Part shown: positions 36,111 through 48,854 of the stretch, piece by piece | Position numbering within the stretch: position 1 is the first letter of the stretch | How the letters are laid out: each line of letters starts with the position of its first letter | NCBI RefSeq assembly: GCF_023343835.1 | Contig: NC_064437.1 | Location: 44,107,967 to 44,171,966, forward strand | Direction: 5' to 3' | From: Lagopus muta | Lineage: Eukaryota; Chordata; Aves; Galliformes; Phasianidae | Length of the DNA: 64,000 nucleotides | Translations under genes and position numbers: made by a program | Notes under the pieces: generated by a model | Seen by the model: only the letters and a program-made list of their open reading frames with translations | What the model was told of the DNA's origin: nothing | Databases searched by the model: none

Positions 36111-39100
36111 TGACCTTGCAGTTGCTTGCATGTGTTTTGGTATCAGTCTTTCTTCACAAACACATTGTAATGTCAGCAACACCAGCTTTTCCCTAGCTGA
36201 GGGAAAACCCAATTATCCAAATAAATAAATAAATACATACATGCATACTAAAGCGCATGAAAAATTGTTCAAGTCATGTTTGCTCCTTTTAAATTGGGCA
36301 CGTGTTTCAGAGAGCTACTGTGCAATTGGGTCTCCGGACACTTTCCCAGAGTAAGAAAAGTTTGTAGATCTTCATGTATTATGTAGAAAATAGTAAAAAG
36401 AATTTGCAGTGAGATGCACTAGATTTATAGATAAGACGGACTCAGCTATTGGTCCAAATTCAGCTGAAGCCAACAGAAGCCTAAGGGAAATGTTATCTGG
36501 TAGTATCTCATGGTCTCTCTTAGGTCACACTTCTTTTTTCTAATAAATAACTGCTCTGCATCTATTTGAAACACCTTTCTATCATCATTGTGAGGGGCAT
36601 CTGCTAGCAGCACAGCCTTCTCTGACAGCATTCATCTTTCTTTAAAAAGCAATGGCTAAAACTAAACAGTCAAGTCAAAACCTCAGCTTCTCCCACTCAA
36701 AACTATTGTCACATCTGCTCAAGATGCCCCTCAGGCACCCATTTTAACATCAAATGTTTTTAACAAACCCTTCTCCAACTGCGAACAACAAAGTATTCAC
36801 AATTTAAATTGTTTGCCAAACACATTGGTTTACAGCATACAGCAGGTAACGCATTTCAGCATACAGTCCCTTGCCTACCTATCATGTAGATTAACATGCG
36901 GTTAGCCCACTGTGGTCAGACAGAGTGAGAAGATTGTTCATACATAGACTCAATATTCTAATGGGATTTCACTTTGCCTAAGTTTAATTTGAGTACAGTA
37001 CCTAAATCCTCCACTGCCAATTTGTATTTGATCCATATTCATCTCTTTTTCCACAACCTGCTGTTGTATAGTTTTGCTATGGGCTATTAAACAGCTGCCA
37101 TGTTCCACCAAGAAGCTGGGTGCATTTCACTGTGGTTATACTACCAATCTGCAAATTGTTTTGAGACCCTTCAGGATGAAATATCAATACCATTATCTTT
37201 TTTTTTTTTTTCTTTTTATTTTTTTTCCCCACAAGCACTTGGGCATTTTCTACAATTAATGAACAGAAGTTGCAAAATTCCCTTAAATATTAATACGAAC
37301 TTCCTTCACAGGAAATAATTCCCTACCTACAACATTCAGAGGAGAATAAATACTTATCTACAAATAATTTCACATCTACAATGCTACTGATTTAGGCAAA
37401 TCAGTTGCAGTAATTTCCAAGTCTAAAATCCCTTTATCTAAAGGTATAAGTGAAGCTGTTTTGAAACAACAAAAAAAAATCCTTTTGGTCAGGAGTTCAA
37501 GAATTTTTCTTTTTATGTTTGTCTTCATGGAATATTAACAACTTTACATCTACTTGATAATTTCTTTTATTTTAAATTAAGTGAAGCACTAGGGTTTGTC
37601 AAGAAACTAGGAAACTAATAGTCTCAGACTTTTAGTAACATATATTTGGTAACATATAGACTATTTTGTTCTGATCAATCAGCATTATGCATATACTCTC
37701 ACAGTCATTCTAGTGTTGTGCTTTTTAAAAAAGATAAATGAAAAATCATTCTAATTATACCTGAGCTATTTATTCTATAATCATCATTAAGAACATGAAA
37801 GCAACTACATGCCGTAAAAAGCATCAAAGTATTTTCAAACACATTTTCAAAATACTTGCTTTTTTATCCTCAAGAAATATTTTCTGACACAAACTAATTG
37901 AAATGGACCATCTAATTATTTTAAAACAAGAAAATAAAACTTTTTAAAAAATGCCTGAAACTCAGGCAAATCAGCCCAATATTTGCGCAGTACAGATTCA
38001 TGAAAAGCTTCACAGAACACAAGGTTGGACTTGAGGAGAATGTGAGAGGAAGGGAAGATGCTAACTACCCAACAGTGATAGTGATAGAAAAATAGAGAAT
38101 AAACAGAAAGTTGACATGGGCCCAAGCAGTGAGCTTTTAGTTTTACTGAGTCATGTGGCTGTAACACAAGGGAGATACTTTACAAATGTAAAAAATGAAC
38201 TTCATTTATTTTTCTCAAAAACACTGAATGCCTTTCCAAGTCACTCAATCTTCAAAGGTCATTCACTTGCTTTAAATTTTAGACATTCTAGGCATTCATT
38301 TATTTGTTGTCAGGCCTTCCAGTTGTTTTTGTAGGTATGTAGAAACAAGAACAATAGTATGAGGAATTAGGAACAATAAATCATTTACCTTTTGTGAACT
38401 GTTAAAGCCAAAAGCAGAAAAGAATGCATTTGAGGGTTTTGTGACCCATTATGAATTTAGTTACAATTTTATAATGATAAACTTAATGAAGGACAGAAAT
38501 GGCATGAGTTATAGAAGGACTTCTTGTTCTTCACACTTGCTTTTGGTGAAACAGAACAATTGTTCCTACTGAATATGCTCCAGCCTGTAAAGTTTCTGAC
38601 ACAGGAACCAGAGATCAGCTGGAAGATAAGTGTAAGGGACCATCTAAGTCACTAAGTGTTCTTGGAGCAGCAAAGTATGTAACTCCAAGAGATCTACTTG
38701 AGCTTTCACCATGTCCTGCCAACATAAAACCCAGTGCCACGCAGCAAACAAATCACTGTCAGTATGGAAGAGCTCAAGCTAAAAAATGCAACGTGATCCA
38801 GAAGAACAGAAGAGCTGCAGCTGTTAGTGTCAACATGGAGGAATCCATGCCCACTACCATTCAACCTGCTTGTTGTGGCTGCAGCTCCCAGAATGCCTGA
38901 CTACATGTGGGATTCAAGGCAAAAGGTCAAGACTCCTTAAACCAGTGCAGTGGGAACAATAGAAAGAGGCTCATACAGCCAACAAGGAAACAAAAATACT
39001 TTGGTTGCGCTACAGCTGCAAGAGACTGAGACATGTCCAGTCCTCATGCAGGCTAACCCCCCTTTCAGTCGTTTCTAGCAATAGGTGCACACATGAAGGG

Positions 39101-41150
39101 TCACTCCAGTGGTGACAGAACACAAATTCCCACTCTCCTGTCAGTATGCTCAGTCCCCCTGACAGCCAATTTCCCAGGGCCCTCACACTCTGAAACCCCT
39201 CCTTTCCATTCTCATCCTTTTCTATGGAAATTCCCGCTGGTCTATTTCCCCATTATAAGAATTTTGAAGGAGAGATGAGTACAGTGGGCATCTTTTACAG
39301 TCACGTCTCTCTCCATGTCTGCGTCACTATCCTGTATCCATTTCTTTTGTCTTGCTTATTTTGACCTATATGTTTGTGAGCACCTAATGGGAAGCCTGTA
39401 CCTCTCTATAAGTTCCCCCGATGGAAAAAGCAACTTGCCCCGATCATCACCCTCCCTCTGTGGGTAGCACTGCTAAAAGAAAGGTAGCCTTTGCATTCAG
39501 GGAGATGAATTACCTCTTTGCTCTGCTCCCTGTGCAGGGATTCCAAAAAATGATGATATTTTCCTCTGGACACACAGAGCATGAAGTGGTCCCTCAGACT
39601 GAATGAAATTACTGAACAGCACAAAATTAAATCTACATCCACTCTGTGGCAGTGGTGTTGGAATTACACACCTATTTTAGAGCTGAGAAGAATCAGAGCA
39701 GGGAAACTAAGACTCTGAATTATTGCAAGTATCCTGCACAGACAAGTGCTGTGACATGTCAAGTCTCACTGGCCTGTTGGAAGGTGGGAGAAGGGGGAGT
39801 ATGTGGAGAAGTGAGAGCAGGGGGTTGGGAAGGAAAGCAGTCAACAGGGAGAGGATGTTGGAAAAATTTGCAGTGAAGGTGATAGGAATACAAAGATGTG
39901 AAGTTTGCATCCCAGGCCAAGGGAGCTGCATAAATGTTCAGTGTAAACTAGCAGTCAAGCTGATGTGTGATAAAGTGCAGCCTGCTGTAAATACACTTCA
40001 GGGCTCTCAAAGCAGCTGGGATGAAACTTGTAATTTGGAAGATGGGAGGGAGTAAAAGAAAAAAGAGAAAAGAAAAAAAATGCACTGCAAGCTTTTTCTC
40101 ACATAATCTGTTACTGGAAAATTGAGAAGCTTGTCCAAGTCCGTGGGAATAAGCTGATGAGCTGATACTTAATAATAAACCATATTGTGTCATGGTGCAG
40201 AGTCATCTAGATCCATTCAGGCCACAAACTATATTACTTTATACAGCCCTGGCTGACATACATTTAAAGCCCTCTACACATTAAGGAGCCATTAGGCTGA
40301 CAGATTAAAAGTTATCTTGGAGCTAATGTTTCCATTATGCGTATCCTGGCAGTGGAACAATCAACACACTGTTCCTCAGATGTCATACTTTGTTTAAAAA
40401 AGGGTAGGGGGAAGAAAAGGGGGAAAAGGAGGGTATCTGTCCCTCCTTGAATGACACTGACATGATCAGCTTTGATCTGGCCATGTGCTGTCTACAGAAT
40501 CTTTACTGTTGGCTAAAATAGGAGCATTTAGGGCATATTACTTTAAATCATTAACCAGTCCCATACTCCTCTGGGTATCATTGTTACACTTTAAGGTCCC
40601 ACACTTGGGATTTCTTTGGAAGCTTTCCATGCTTATTGTAACCATCATCAGAGAAATATGCTGGGGGTGGGTAGAGGGTGTCTCACTCTGAAGAAAATGA
40701 AGCAAGAAGTACCAAATGTAAACTGTAAAATGTGAATGTTTTTCTTGTTTTTGTTTTTCTTTTTCCTCCATCCTTACTATGCTCACTCTCTGAGATAGTG
40801 ACAGGGATTGACTTAACACGGGCTTTACAACAAAATATTTCTTACTGAATGTGCTGAAATTTTTAAGCAGATGTTTCTAAATTTTCAGGCACATAAATTG
40901 TATATGCAATTTTAAAGAAACCCAAATACACAGGAAATATCTTACAAGCACACCCGATATAGCAGGTGAAATCGTACTTAAAATTATATATAGAGAATTC
41001 CACTCTTGAGGGAGATGGAGAAAAAGACAGGTGGGTTAACAGTTCTTTTCGTCTTTTTAACATTTCCTCATAGATCCCATTTGCTTATACGTAGTCTAAA
41101 TAAAAGCAGTAGACTAAAGGCTGACCAAATAACTGTAAGGACCCAATACC
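36111..41150. other. Non-genic DNA
   Basis: No gene is recognised. It holds an (AAAT)4 patch at 36219-36234, T-rich runs at 37198-37225, and an A/G-rich patch at 40398-40434. A plus-strand acceptor/donor juxtaposition lies at 38334/38335. Frames around 39406-40055 are overlapping, domain-free shadows. Confidence 0.55.
38313..38345 (+). promoter_or_regulatory. Recursive-splice-like site (moderate)
   Basis: GGCCTTCCAGTTGTTTTTGT ends in AG that directly abuts GTATGTAG, at the 38334/38335 boundary. The acceptor is good; the donor GTATGT is acceptable. This is a motif match only. Confidence 0.2.
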
Positions 41151-41231
41151 AACCGACTGCTAAATATCCCCTCGTCTTTCAAGCTGTGTCGGAGCAGCTC
41201 CATCGCTCCCTGCTGACGGCAACTACCGAGG

Positions 41232-41282
41232 ACCAGCAGGGGCCCCAGCCAGCAGCTGGCAGCAACAGCACTAGAGGGCAGC
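41232..41282 (+). promoter_or_regulatory. CTCF-like motif (possible pair)
   Basis: GCACTAGAGGGCAGC (41268-41282) differs at one base from the CTCF core consensus CCACTAGAGGGCAGC. About 30 bp upstream, ACCAGCAGGGGCCC is a weaker match in the same orientation. The site sits in a local CpG-containing patch (41150-41600). CTCF binding at such motifs is well established in vertebrates, but occupancy here is inference. Confidence 0.4.
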
Positions 41283-43019
41283 ATGCATTTGTCTAACGAA
41301 CGAATGCGCCAGCCAGCGAAATACTCCACTTTGGCAATTAAAGCAATACTGTTTGTTGGTTTTGCAGCCAATTTCTTGTTCTGTCTCGATCAAAGCCTGT
41401 GTTCATGCTTTCAGCCTCTCGCCCAGGAGTCTGACTGCTGGTGGAAGAAACTCGGAGAGCATCAGATTGTGTACACAGATGGCTGCAAAGAGGATGTCAC
41501 CACGTAGTGGTCTGAACAAAAGACTCAAACTGTATGGGAGGGAGGTGATGGCTGAGCACACCACAAGCTCCCAGAGCATGGGGTGACACTTGCTGGCCTC
41601 GCGAAATGTAAATGTTAGGGCTATGTTAATGTTAGAACCATCTTTCTATTGCTTTTGATAAAGCACCAGTGTGACCATTGAAATGATGCTAAGAGACACT
41701 TTTATTATATTTGGAATGGTGGGCAAGGAGGTTGTAAAATCCTCTCTCTAATGTATATTAAAGTTCAGCTGTTCAGCATACATTCACCACACTAACTTAA
41801 AATATTTTCAGTTAATTTGGCTAACATATGCAAAAATAGCATTTCTGTAGGCTGCTCTATACTTTGGTATACATTCTACTAATGATATGCACATTAATCA
41901 GCAATGGAATTAAACCATTAAGAATGACAGAGTCATTAAGAAAACAACAAGTGAGTATAATTACATTGTACTTCACAAACTTTTACCATGCATAGACTGC
42001 ATTAGGAATAAAATGTGAGGGGAAAAATAGGAAGGAAAAAAAAAAGGAAGCAAGTTATTTCAGTAAGTATGATAGAATTAAACAAATGTACCATGATTTA
42101 TGGGACAGAAAGCAAACATTTGGAATAATTGTTTGGAAAGTCTGCAAGCATTCCAATAAAATTACAAATTCATATATGAAAAAAAATTGAGCAGTAGAGT
42201 CCTTCTGGAGAGTTTAGACACGAATTTGGCTCATCCCATGAGTAAAACTTGCTTTCGGACCTCAAATGTGTTCCTGCTGGAGAAGTTCACATTAGGGAAA
42301 AAAAAATAAAAAAATAAAAAAATTCAAAATTCAGTTTGGCTCAACTGGTTCGAAATTTCTCAGGAGAGTTAGGTGAAATAAAGACAAGTTACTTTTCATT
42401 TTAAAAGCTGGGAAAGAAAGTCTCTCAAACAAAATTAAAGAGGCTAATGAAATAGTGCTGCTGTCACATTATGATGCAGTTAAGGGAAACTTCTTTGCAT
42501 GCCATTACTCGGTTCTTTCCATAACTCCTTCCCCGGAAACAAAGGAAACATTTAACAAATCGCTAATGATAGGATTGCTAAGATTCTTTCTAACAGAGAA
42601 CTAAGCACTCTTAAGGAGCTGATACTACAAGGACCTGAGTTCCCTTGATTTGCAGTGGAAGCTGAAGGCATTTAGCATTCTGTGAGATACATCCAGACCC
42701 CACATGGCCAGTGAGATCTTTTCCCTCTTCTGCTGCTGTATGCCACCAAATGAAATCAGAAATGCATCTGGATGCAAGCAGCCAAAATGTTCAGCAAATA
42801 CCTAGTTCTATGGACCAAGCCTCTTCTGTCTCTTAATATAATTTAGTTCTCTGCTATATCACATCTACACCACCATCTGCTACGCCAAATACTTGCTGGT
42901 CATAGTCTAATTCCCCAACATTGGCCGCCCCTAGTACTGAATGCCAAAATATTGTCATTGTTTCCTATCTCCAACTCTTCCCTCCCCCTCCCTCCCCCTC
43001 CGCTTCCTCAGCCTTCTTT
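41283..43019. other. Non-genic DNA
   Basis: The first 300 bases continue the moderately GC-rich, CpG-containing patch. The rest is AT-rich with A runs (42037-42047, 42298-42320) and a C/T-rich tract at about 42975-43010. No gene is recognised. Confidence 0.5.
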
Positions 43020-43490
43020 TCAAAACATGCTAATGAGAAAGGGGCTGAAGTTTAAATCACAAAGGACAGCAGAATGCAGTTTACAAGAGTACTTTTAGCC
43101 TCTGTGGAAGCTTTTGCTAAAGATAAAAGATAGGAGGCTAAGGAATAGCTCAAGAGAGGCACATTAAAACCTCTCCATTAGGGTCAGAGTCATTAAAGTT
43201 TAGTCAAAGCACCAAAGACTTTCTAACAAGTATTATGCTTCGTAAACGTTTTCCACTGGAGCACGGATATTGGTGAGAGCTTTTGGAGTGTGTCAGTTAA
43301 TCAGTATTCACCCATTTTGACAGCTTGAAATATTACTCACTTATTTGGCTGGTTCAAATTTGTCAGACTTGACTATGTTGTAAGTTAACATGTCCCCGTG
43401 TTAAAAAGGAGCCAACTGGCAAATGTGAACATTGGACCTAATAAAACACATCTGGCCAAACAATCAAGCAACACTGATCACTGTATCACT
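43020..43490. promoter_or_regulatory. Candidate conserved non-coding block
   Basis: The block lacks repeats and long frames and carries a cluster of developmental-factor motifs: a POU-like ATGCTAAT (43027-43034), tandem GATA sites AGATAA and AGATAG (43121-43133), and TTAATCAG near 43297. The composition is typical of an enhancer, but conservation is untested. Confidence 0.3.
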
Positions 43491-44530
43491 CACAAGCACA
43501 AATTAACAGCAACTGTCTCTGAGACTACCAAGGTAAACAGGAAGCAATAACCTGCTGCCACTTCTGTACCAAATGCCCTTTAACTGGTTAACTGAAAAGA
43601 TAAAGACTGCAGCATTGTTTCCAAGACATTCAATTGCTCGGTTAAAGCTACATAAACGTTTTAGATTGCTTGGGTCATTTACTGATACAAGAGGAAGAAA
43701 TGCTCTGAAAAGAAGCCGTCCCCCAATCCAGAGAAGGGTTTTCTGCCAAAGAAGCCCCATCTGTCACGGGAAGGCCACTTAGTCAATGGCTTTCACAGGT
43801 AGTGCTCTTCACCTTTGCTCTCACAATGGCTTCCACCGAAACACAGAACCAGAAAGTGCTCTGCAGGTATCAGTTTGTCCTTCAATGGCCATCCCATGGA
43901 TTCACACCTAGAAAGCTGGTCGCATGCAGCCCGTTTGGTTAAACACATCCAAGAACAGGGTACAACACTGCTGCTGTCAAACCTGGGGCAACCCTGGTTT
44001 TGTCCTGGAGGAGGAAATGCTGAGAGCTGTGCTATCAGGCACGGTGATTTCCATCGCATCCTTTGTACTCTCTGACAGCAGCAATGCACAACACAACTGC
44101 CCTGTTGAAGACCTCAAAGATCTCAAAACAATAACAAAAAATGATTCAAGAAAGATCTTTTTCAAGGATAAGGAAAGTTTAACCACTTACGTGTGTGCAG
44201 CAAACTCCCTGGTCCTTTCAGAGAGGCTCCTGGGAAGCAGCTACATGCTACTGAAATACTTCAGTCTTTGCGTAAAAAAAGCTTGGCTTCCCTGTTGGCA
44301 TCTCTGCTGAGAACAGACGCTCACCCTACTCAGAAAACATCAAACGTGGCTTTCTGCTAGCCGCGGCTGGAGTGCAGCTGAATACTGAAGGCTGGGGGAG
44401 GAGAGGTCGTCAAGGAAGCAGTAGTTAACGGGGCAAAGTGAGTGTTATAATCCCCAAATTGCAGTTGGACTGAATGTTTTCAGACAATTTGCCTGTCTAA
44501 ACCAAGACAGTATCATTTTTCTTTCTTCTA
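43491..44530. other. Non-genic DNA with overlapping chance frames
   Basis: Frames of 70-128 codons occur on both strands across 43503-44310, reflecting locally higher GC rather than a gene; none shows a domain or a coherent exon structure. A good acceptor-like TTCTTTCTTCTAG ends at about 44532, but no matching donor follows closely. Confidence 0.45.
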
Positions 44531-44539
44531 GGAGAGGGT

Positions 44540-44960
44540 TAAGAATAATCTGAAGCTGGAAAATGGTTGCTGTTGATACTAGTGAGGCCTTCTCTTTAAC
44601 TAGATCCTTCAGGAAAAAACAAATTAATCAACAGCCAGCTGAAGTGGGTTTAATGATTGCATTCTGCATACAATCAGCTTTTCCCTTTTCAAGGGCCATC
44701 AATATGTCAAGGGAAGACATATCTGAAGGATATAGCTCTTAACATCAAGGTTATCTATTCTCCACAAGGCTCCCACTCCTTACTGGGCTGATACTTTACA
44801 CTGCCTGTGTCTAACATTTTCATCAACTCTGCAATCAATCAAGGTAATAATGTTGTGCAAAAAATCAATTAACAACGCAATTAAACTTTCCTTATTATCT
44901 CAAAGGGCTGAAATAATACCTAAAGGGAAGATAGACTCACTGAATGCAGACATCCATAAC
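44540..44960. promoter_or_regulatory. Candidate conserved non-coding block with PBX/HOX site
   Basis: This AT-rich but complex stretch has many homeodomain cores (ATTAATCAA, TTTAATGATTG, ATCAATTAAC, GCAATTAAAC). ATCAATCA at 44834-44841 is the complement of TGATTGAT, the classic PBX/HOX composite site. There are no simple repeats and no long frames. Confidence 0.3.
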
Positions 44961-46257
44961 CCAATGTGAAAGTGAATTATGAGGTTAGACAGATGCAGGC
45001 ATGTACTGGCGCTGTTATTTTCAAAGGGATATATCTCATCCAGGCAGTGTATCAGTCACCGCCAATCCCATACCCTAAAATTCCGAATTACTTTTAAGAA
45101 ATATACGATGTGCAATATCCATTTCATATTCTCTTTTAGAGATAAACCCCCCAAAATCTGAACAGGAGTATTATTCAAAGACAAAATGATCTTTCAAAGA
45201 GAACATAAAATATAAAAGCTATAATAACATTTACATCTGTATACCACCCATGTCTGTAAATGCGGGTCATCAATTATACATAATCTGTAGTGAATAAGAA
45301 ACAGAAGAAGCAGCACATTTAAAGCCCAAAGGCTCATATTTGCAAATACCTTGCATCAAGTACGCTGAAGGAAGAGCCCCAAAATAAACACAGGCAGTAA
45401 CAACGGTGAGGACTGAACTATCACTCACCGAAAATAAGACAGAGTACCTGTATTATTTTGTAATTACATTTAACCCTCATGGAAACATCATTCCCAAGAG
45501 CTGAGAGTTTTAAAGTGCATTGAAAGAAGACAATTAACCCCTTGCTGCTGGGAGGATTTGGCTTTTTGCATAAAGATGTTTAAGGATCAGAGCACTCAGC
45601 ACACCAACACAATGGAGTTAATACAGTTAGGAGCCGAGGTACAATAGTCATGTGTCAGGGCTGCATAGATAAGGATTTGTAGGAGAAAAAAGAAAAGTAA
45701 AGAAAGAATATACCTAAAATCAACTACCATAGAGTTATCTTACTAGTCCCCAGGGTCAAACAAAAAAATGCTTCAATACAAAGAAAATGACCATGACGAC
45801 ACGAGGTGTTTTTTATTGTTGTTGATATTTTTTTTGACACCTATCATTTTCTATCACACAACCTGAGCATCCCCTCACAGCCCCCCTTATTCATTTCTCA
45901 ACACACACATACTCTGCCTCCAGCCTCCGTTGTTTTGATTCAACACAGAAAAAAGATAATGAAACTAGAAAAAAACATTTAAGGAAAGAGAAATCTATGG
46001 CAATGACAAGGTAGGATCACATCCTGCAGTAAGCTCAAATTCAGAAAAAAAATTCAGAAAAGGAGGAGGTTTCCCTGACACACTACACTTTGAATTCCTC
46101 CATTAAAGGGATCTCTGTGACTGTGTTAGCAGAGGTGTTCTACAAAGCAGTTCTCCCAGCAGGATTTGCTTAAGCACATAACAGCTGCAGTTCATAAATG
46201 GTCTATTTTTACACTTAGCTCACGTAGTGCAAGAGGCTTGTTTGGACCAAGAACATC
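44961..46257. other. Non-genic DNA
   Basis: No gene is recognised. The part at 45440-45660 is complex and ORF-poor and could extend the candidate regulatory cluster. A strong minus-strand donor (CGGTGAGTGA) occurs near 45425 without a convincing partner acceptor. Confidence 0.5.
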
Positions 46258-46283
46258 TTTTTTTTTTTTTTTTTTTTTTTTTT
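46258..46283. repeat. T26 homopolymer tract
   Basis: Twenty-six consecutive T. Frames crossing it on either strand (46220-46504 minus, 46227-46577 plus) are made open by the homopolymer itself and are not supported as genes. No AATAAA-type signal or retrocopy body was identified next to it. Confidence 0.95.
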
Positions 46284-48840
46284 AATTCTCTCTGGTTTTG
46301 TCTTTCTTTTGCACTTCCTGCTCTCCTCCTTGCTGCCTCCCATGCTGTGGAGTCAGCCATGGGTGAGACCCAAATACGTGAATTTGAAACTAAATCTTGC
46401 ACAGTTTTTGAAACCTTGCACACTTTTTCTGCATGGGTTTGGGGCATTAGTATTATTCTACGATTAGAGAATTCAACCATTACTATTTTAACCTTAAGGA
46501 ACATAATTAATATGTTTTCATTTTCAATGACTTCATTGTGTGTCTATCAACTGGAACCACTCCTGCTGTGTATTTGATTCCACTGATGATGGGGTGTGTT
46601 GGATTTTAAATGATGTGCTAGCACTTCTGTTCCCTATATACTCTAGTTTATGTGTTATTCATGACTTGCATTTGGAGACATGGATGATACACAGATGTAA
46701 ATGTTATTAAAGCTTTTTTATTTTAGATTCATTGTGAAAGACTTCTTTGTTTTCAGATAATTCTCTTAACCATCACAAATAATCAGCTATACATGACATT
46801 GTGTTGAGACTTTTCTTTCCTGTTAAGCTTTTTGATGAAGAGATTTTTTTTTCCCTCCCTAATGCTCTCCATCAAAATAAAATACAGGATGAACTGACAG
46901 ACAGCAGAGTTACACCTGCAGGAGAACTTACAAGTAAACCATTTTTTTTGTCATAGACTCATTACGCAGAACCAAAACCAAAATATATTTCATTTTTGAA
47001 TAGCTGTCAGTGCTGTAGATCCCAGTTTGAGAGGGTTGTGACTGGCATCACCCTCAAACACCACATTCATATTTCTCAGGAATTCAGCATGAACATGATA
47101 TAGAAAAAGGCAAATTGCCAACCCATGTTTCCCTAGCTTCTTTTTCATTTAGATTCAAGTCATTTTAGATCAACAGTTCTATATAATTTTAAAAACACCT
47201 ATAACTATATAACAGACAGATCGTGCATCTTTTTTGCATCAGTGTTATGAAAAAGTTAAACAGCAGTATCTACATAAATGTACAAAACGCATCAGCTTTG
47301 CAAAGCATTATCCAGCCTGTAGTCTTAGGCGCCTTTTTTTTTGGTGACAGACAAAACACCATTAAATTTTTTCATCATCATTTATTTAAGGCAAAGGGTG
47401 AGCAGGTAGATTTGTGTTTCTGGACTGGTAAATCTTCAAGATGCTTGTGGGAGGCTTCTGTATTTAGGTATGTAGATGCAACCATGTAACTTTGAACTGA
47501 AAGAAACATGCTCTAAAAATGCCATTTTTAATCAGTAATAATTCTGTCATTGGGCCATTTTTTTGTGCATCCTCATATATTTTCTTTCAATTAAGTTGAA
47601 CCTCATTTCCAACGTGAAATTTTAGAGTTCTCAATACTTTTGCATTACAAAAAAAAAATCTTTTTTTCAGATTTTTTTAATTCCTCTATTTTATCCTTTA
47701 AGCCTATAATACACTTCAGCAGCTTCTCTGTAGAAGTTAAATACAGAGAAACCACAATAAAAAGGATTTATTTGCCTGAAATTCAAATTTCTTATAAAAA
47801 TCTAACTAGGAGTAGTTTACTTAGATCATACAATGGATTGACCAAGAAAATAGAGTGTCTTCTGCTGTAGGAGTAGGGTGCTTGTACTAACCAACATACC
47901 ATTTTACAAAAGATTCATATTTGTTGTGAAGAGTTGCTGAAAAGGGAGTGTTCTGACAGAGAGAATCAAACTAATGTTACCCACTCTTTACCTCTAATTT
48001 TCTGCTAGCACCACTTCTGTCCAGTGCTATCTTGTTAATGTTTTGCTATACATACCTGCTGTTTTATTTCACACGTCACTAAAGATTACCAGCAACACTG
48101 CTTTTGAGCTTTATGAAACTGAAGACAATTTTTGAAACCGAATTAAACTTTAGTGTAATACATTAGGACATTGCAATCCTGCTTCTTGGTCTTTGACGCT
48201 TCATTATCAGGCTCCAACTTTCCCTTTCACCAGTCATATCAAAGTCAGCTCAGATCTATGCAATAGGCCATTTCCAATGGGCAGTAAACAGTATGCATTG
48301 CTTCATCTGTCTTGCATTGCATTCCAGGTAAATCCTAGCCATAGTGTGGTGTGGCAGTGTAATGGAAGGAGCAACACACTGCCTACAACAGGATGTAAGA
48401 TTATGAGAAAGATTAAACATCATCAGATTTGGCCACACTGGTTCCTTCAGACTGGGAAGCTACTCAGTTTGGGGCAAGTGACACGGGGTCAGAAAAGGGA
48501 GATTTCTATTCAGTGCCACACTGAGTTCTTTTGCCTTTGCAGTCTGTCTGGCCAACGTCTTCTTTTCATTCTTTTGCTTTACATGCTGTAGACGTATTTA
48601 TTTATAAGCTTGCTTAAAAATGCAAATAGTTCATCTTCCATGGAGTAGACAAGATTAACATTTCCAGATGCTTCTTTAACAATTATTTTATCATCAGGAA
48701 GCAGTGTATAACGCCTTATAAACATGACACCATCTCTCTACAACATTACTTAGCAGGATCTGGCTTTATTCAGTATCAGTAGCCATCTTATCTGAGGTAG
48801 AACCTGATGCCAACATAACAAGCTAATGCTGAGACTAACA
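46284..48840. other. AT-rich non-genic DNA
   Basis: No gene is recognised. The 132-codon plus frame at 48193-48591 has no domain or exon-type boundaries. Confidence 0.55.
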
Positions 48841-48854
48841 CTGCTGTTAAAATA

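Noticed and set aside
44170..44255. Minus-strand exon-like block with donor CAC|GTAAGTGG
   Set aside because: The would-be acceptor (GAAGTATTTCAG) has a poor polypyrimidine tract.
43924..44310. 128-codon plus-strand frame, with overlapping minus frames
   Set aside because: No domain, the opposite strand is equally open, and the region has higher GC and so fewer stops.
46220..46577. Retrocopy suggested by T26 (an A tail on the minus strand)
   Set aside because: No transcript body, no target-site duplication and no poly(A) signal; the T run alone is not evidence.
48193..48591. 132-codon plus-strand frame
   Set aside because: No domain, an overlapping open minus frame, and AT-rich flanks without splice structure.
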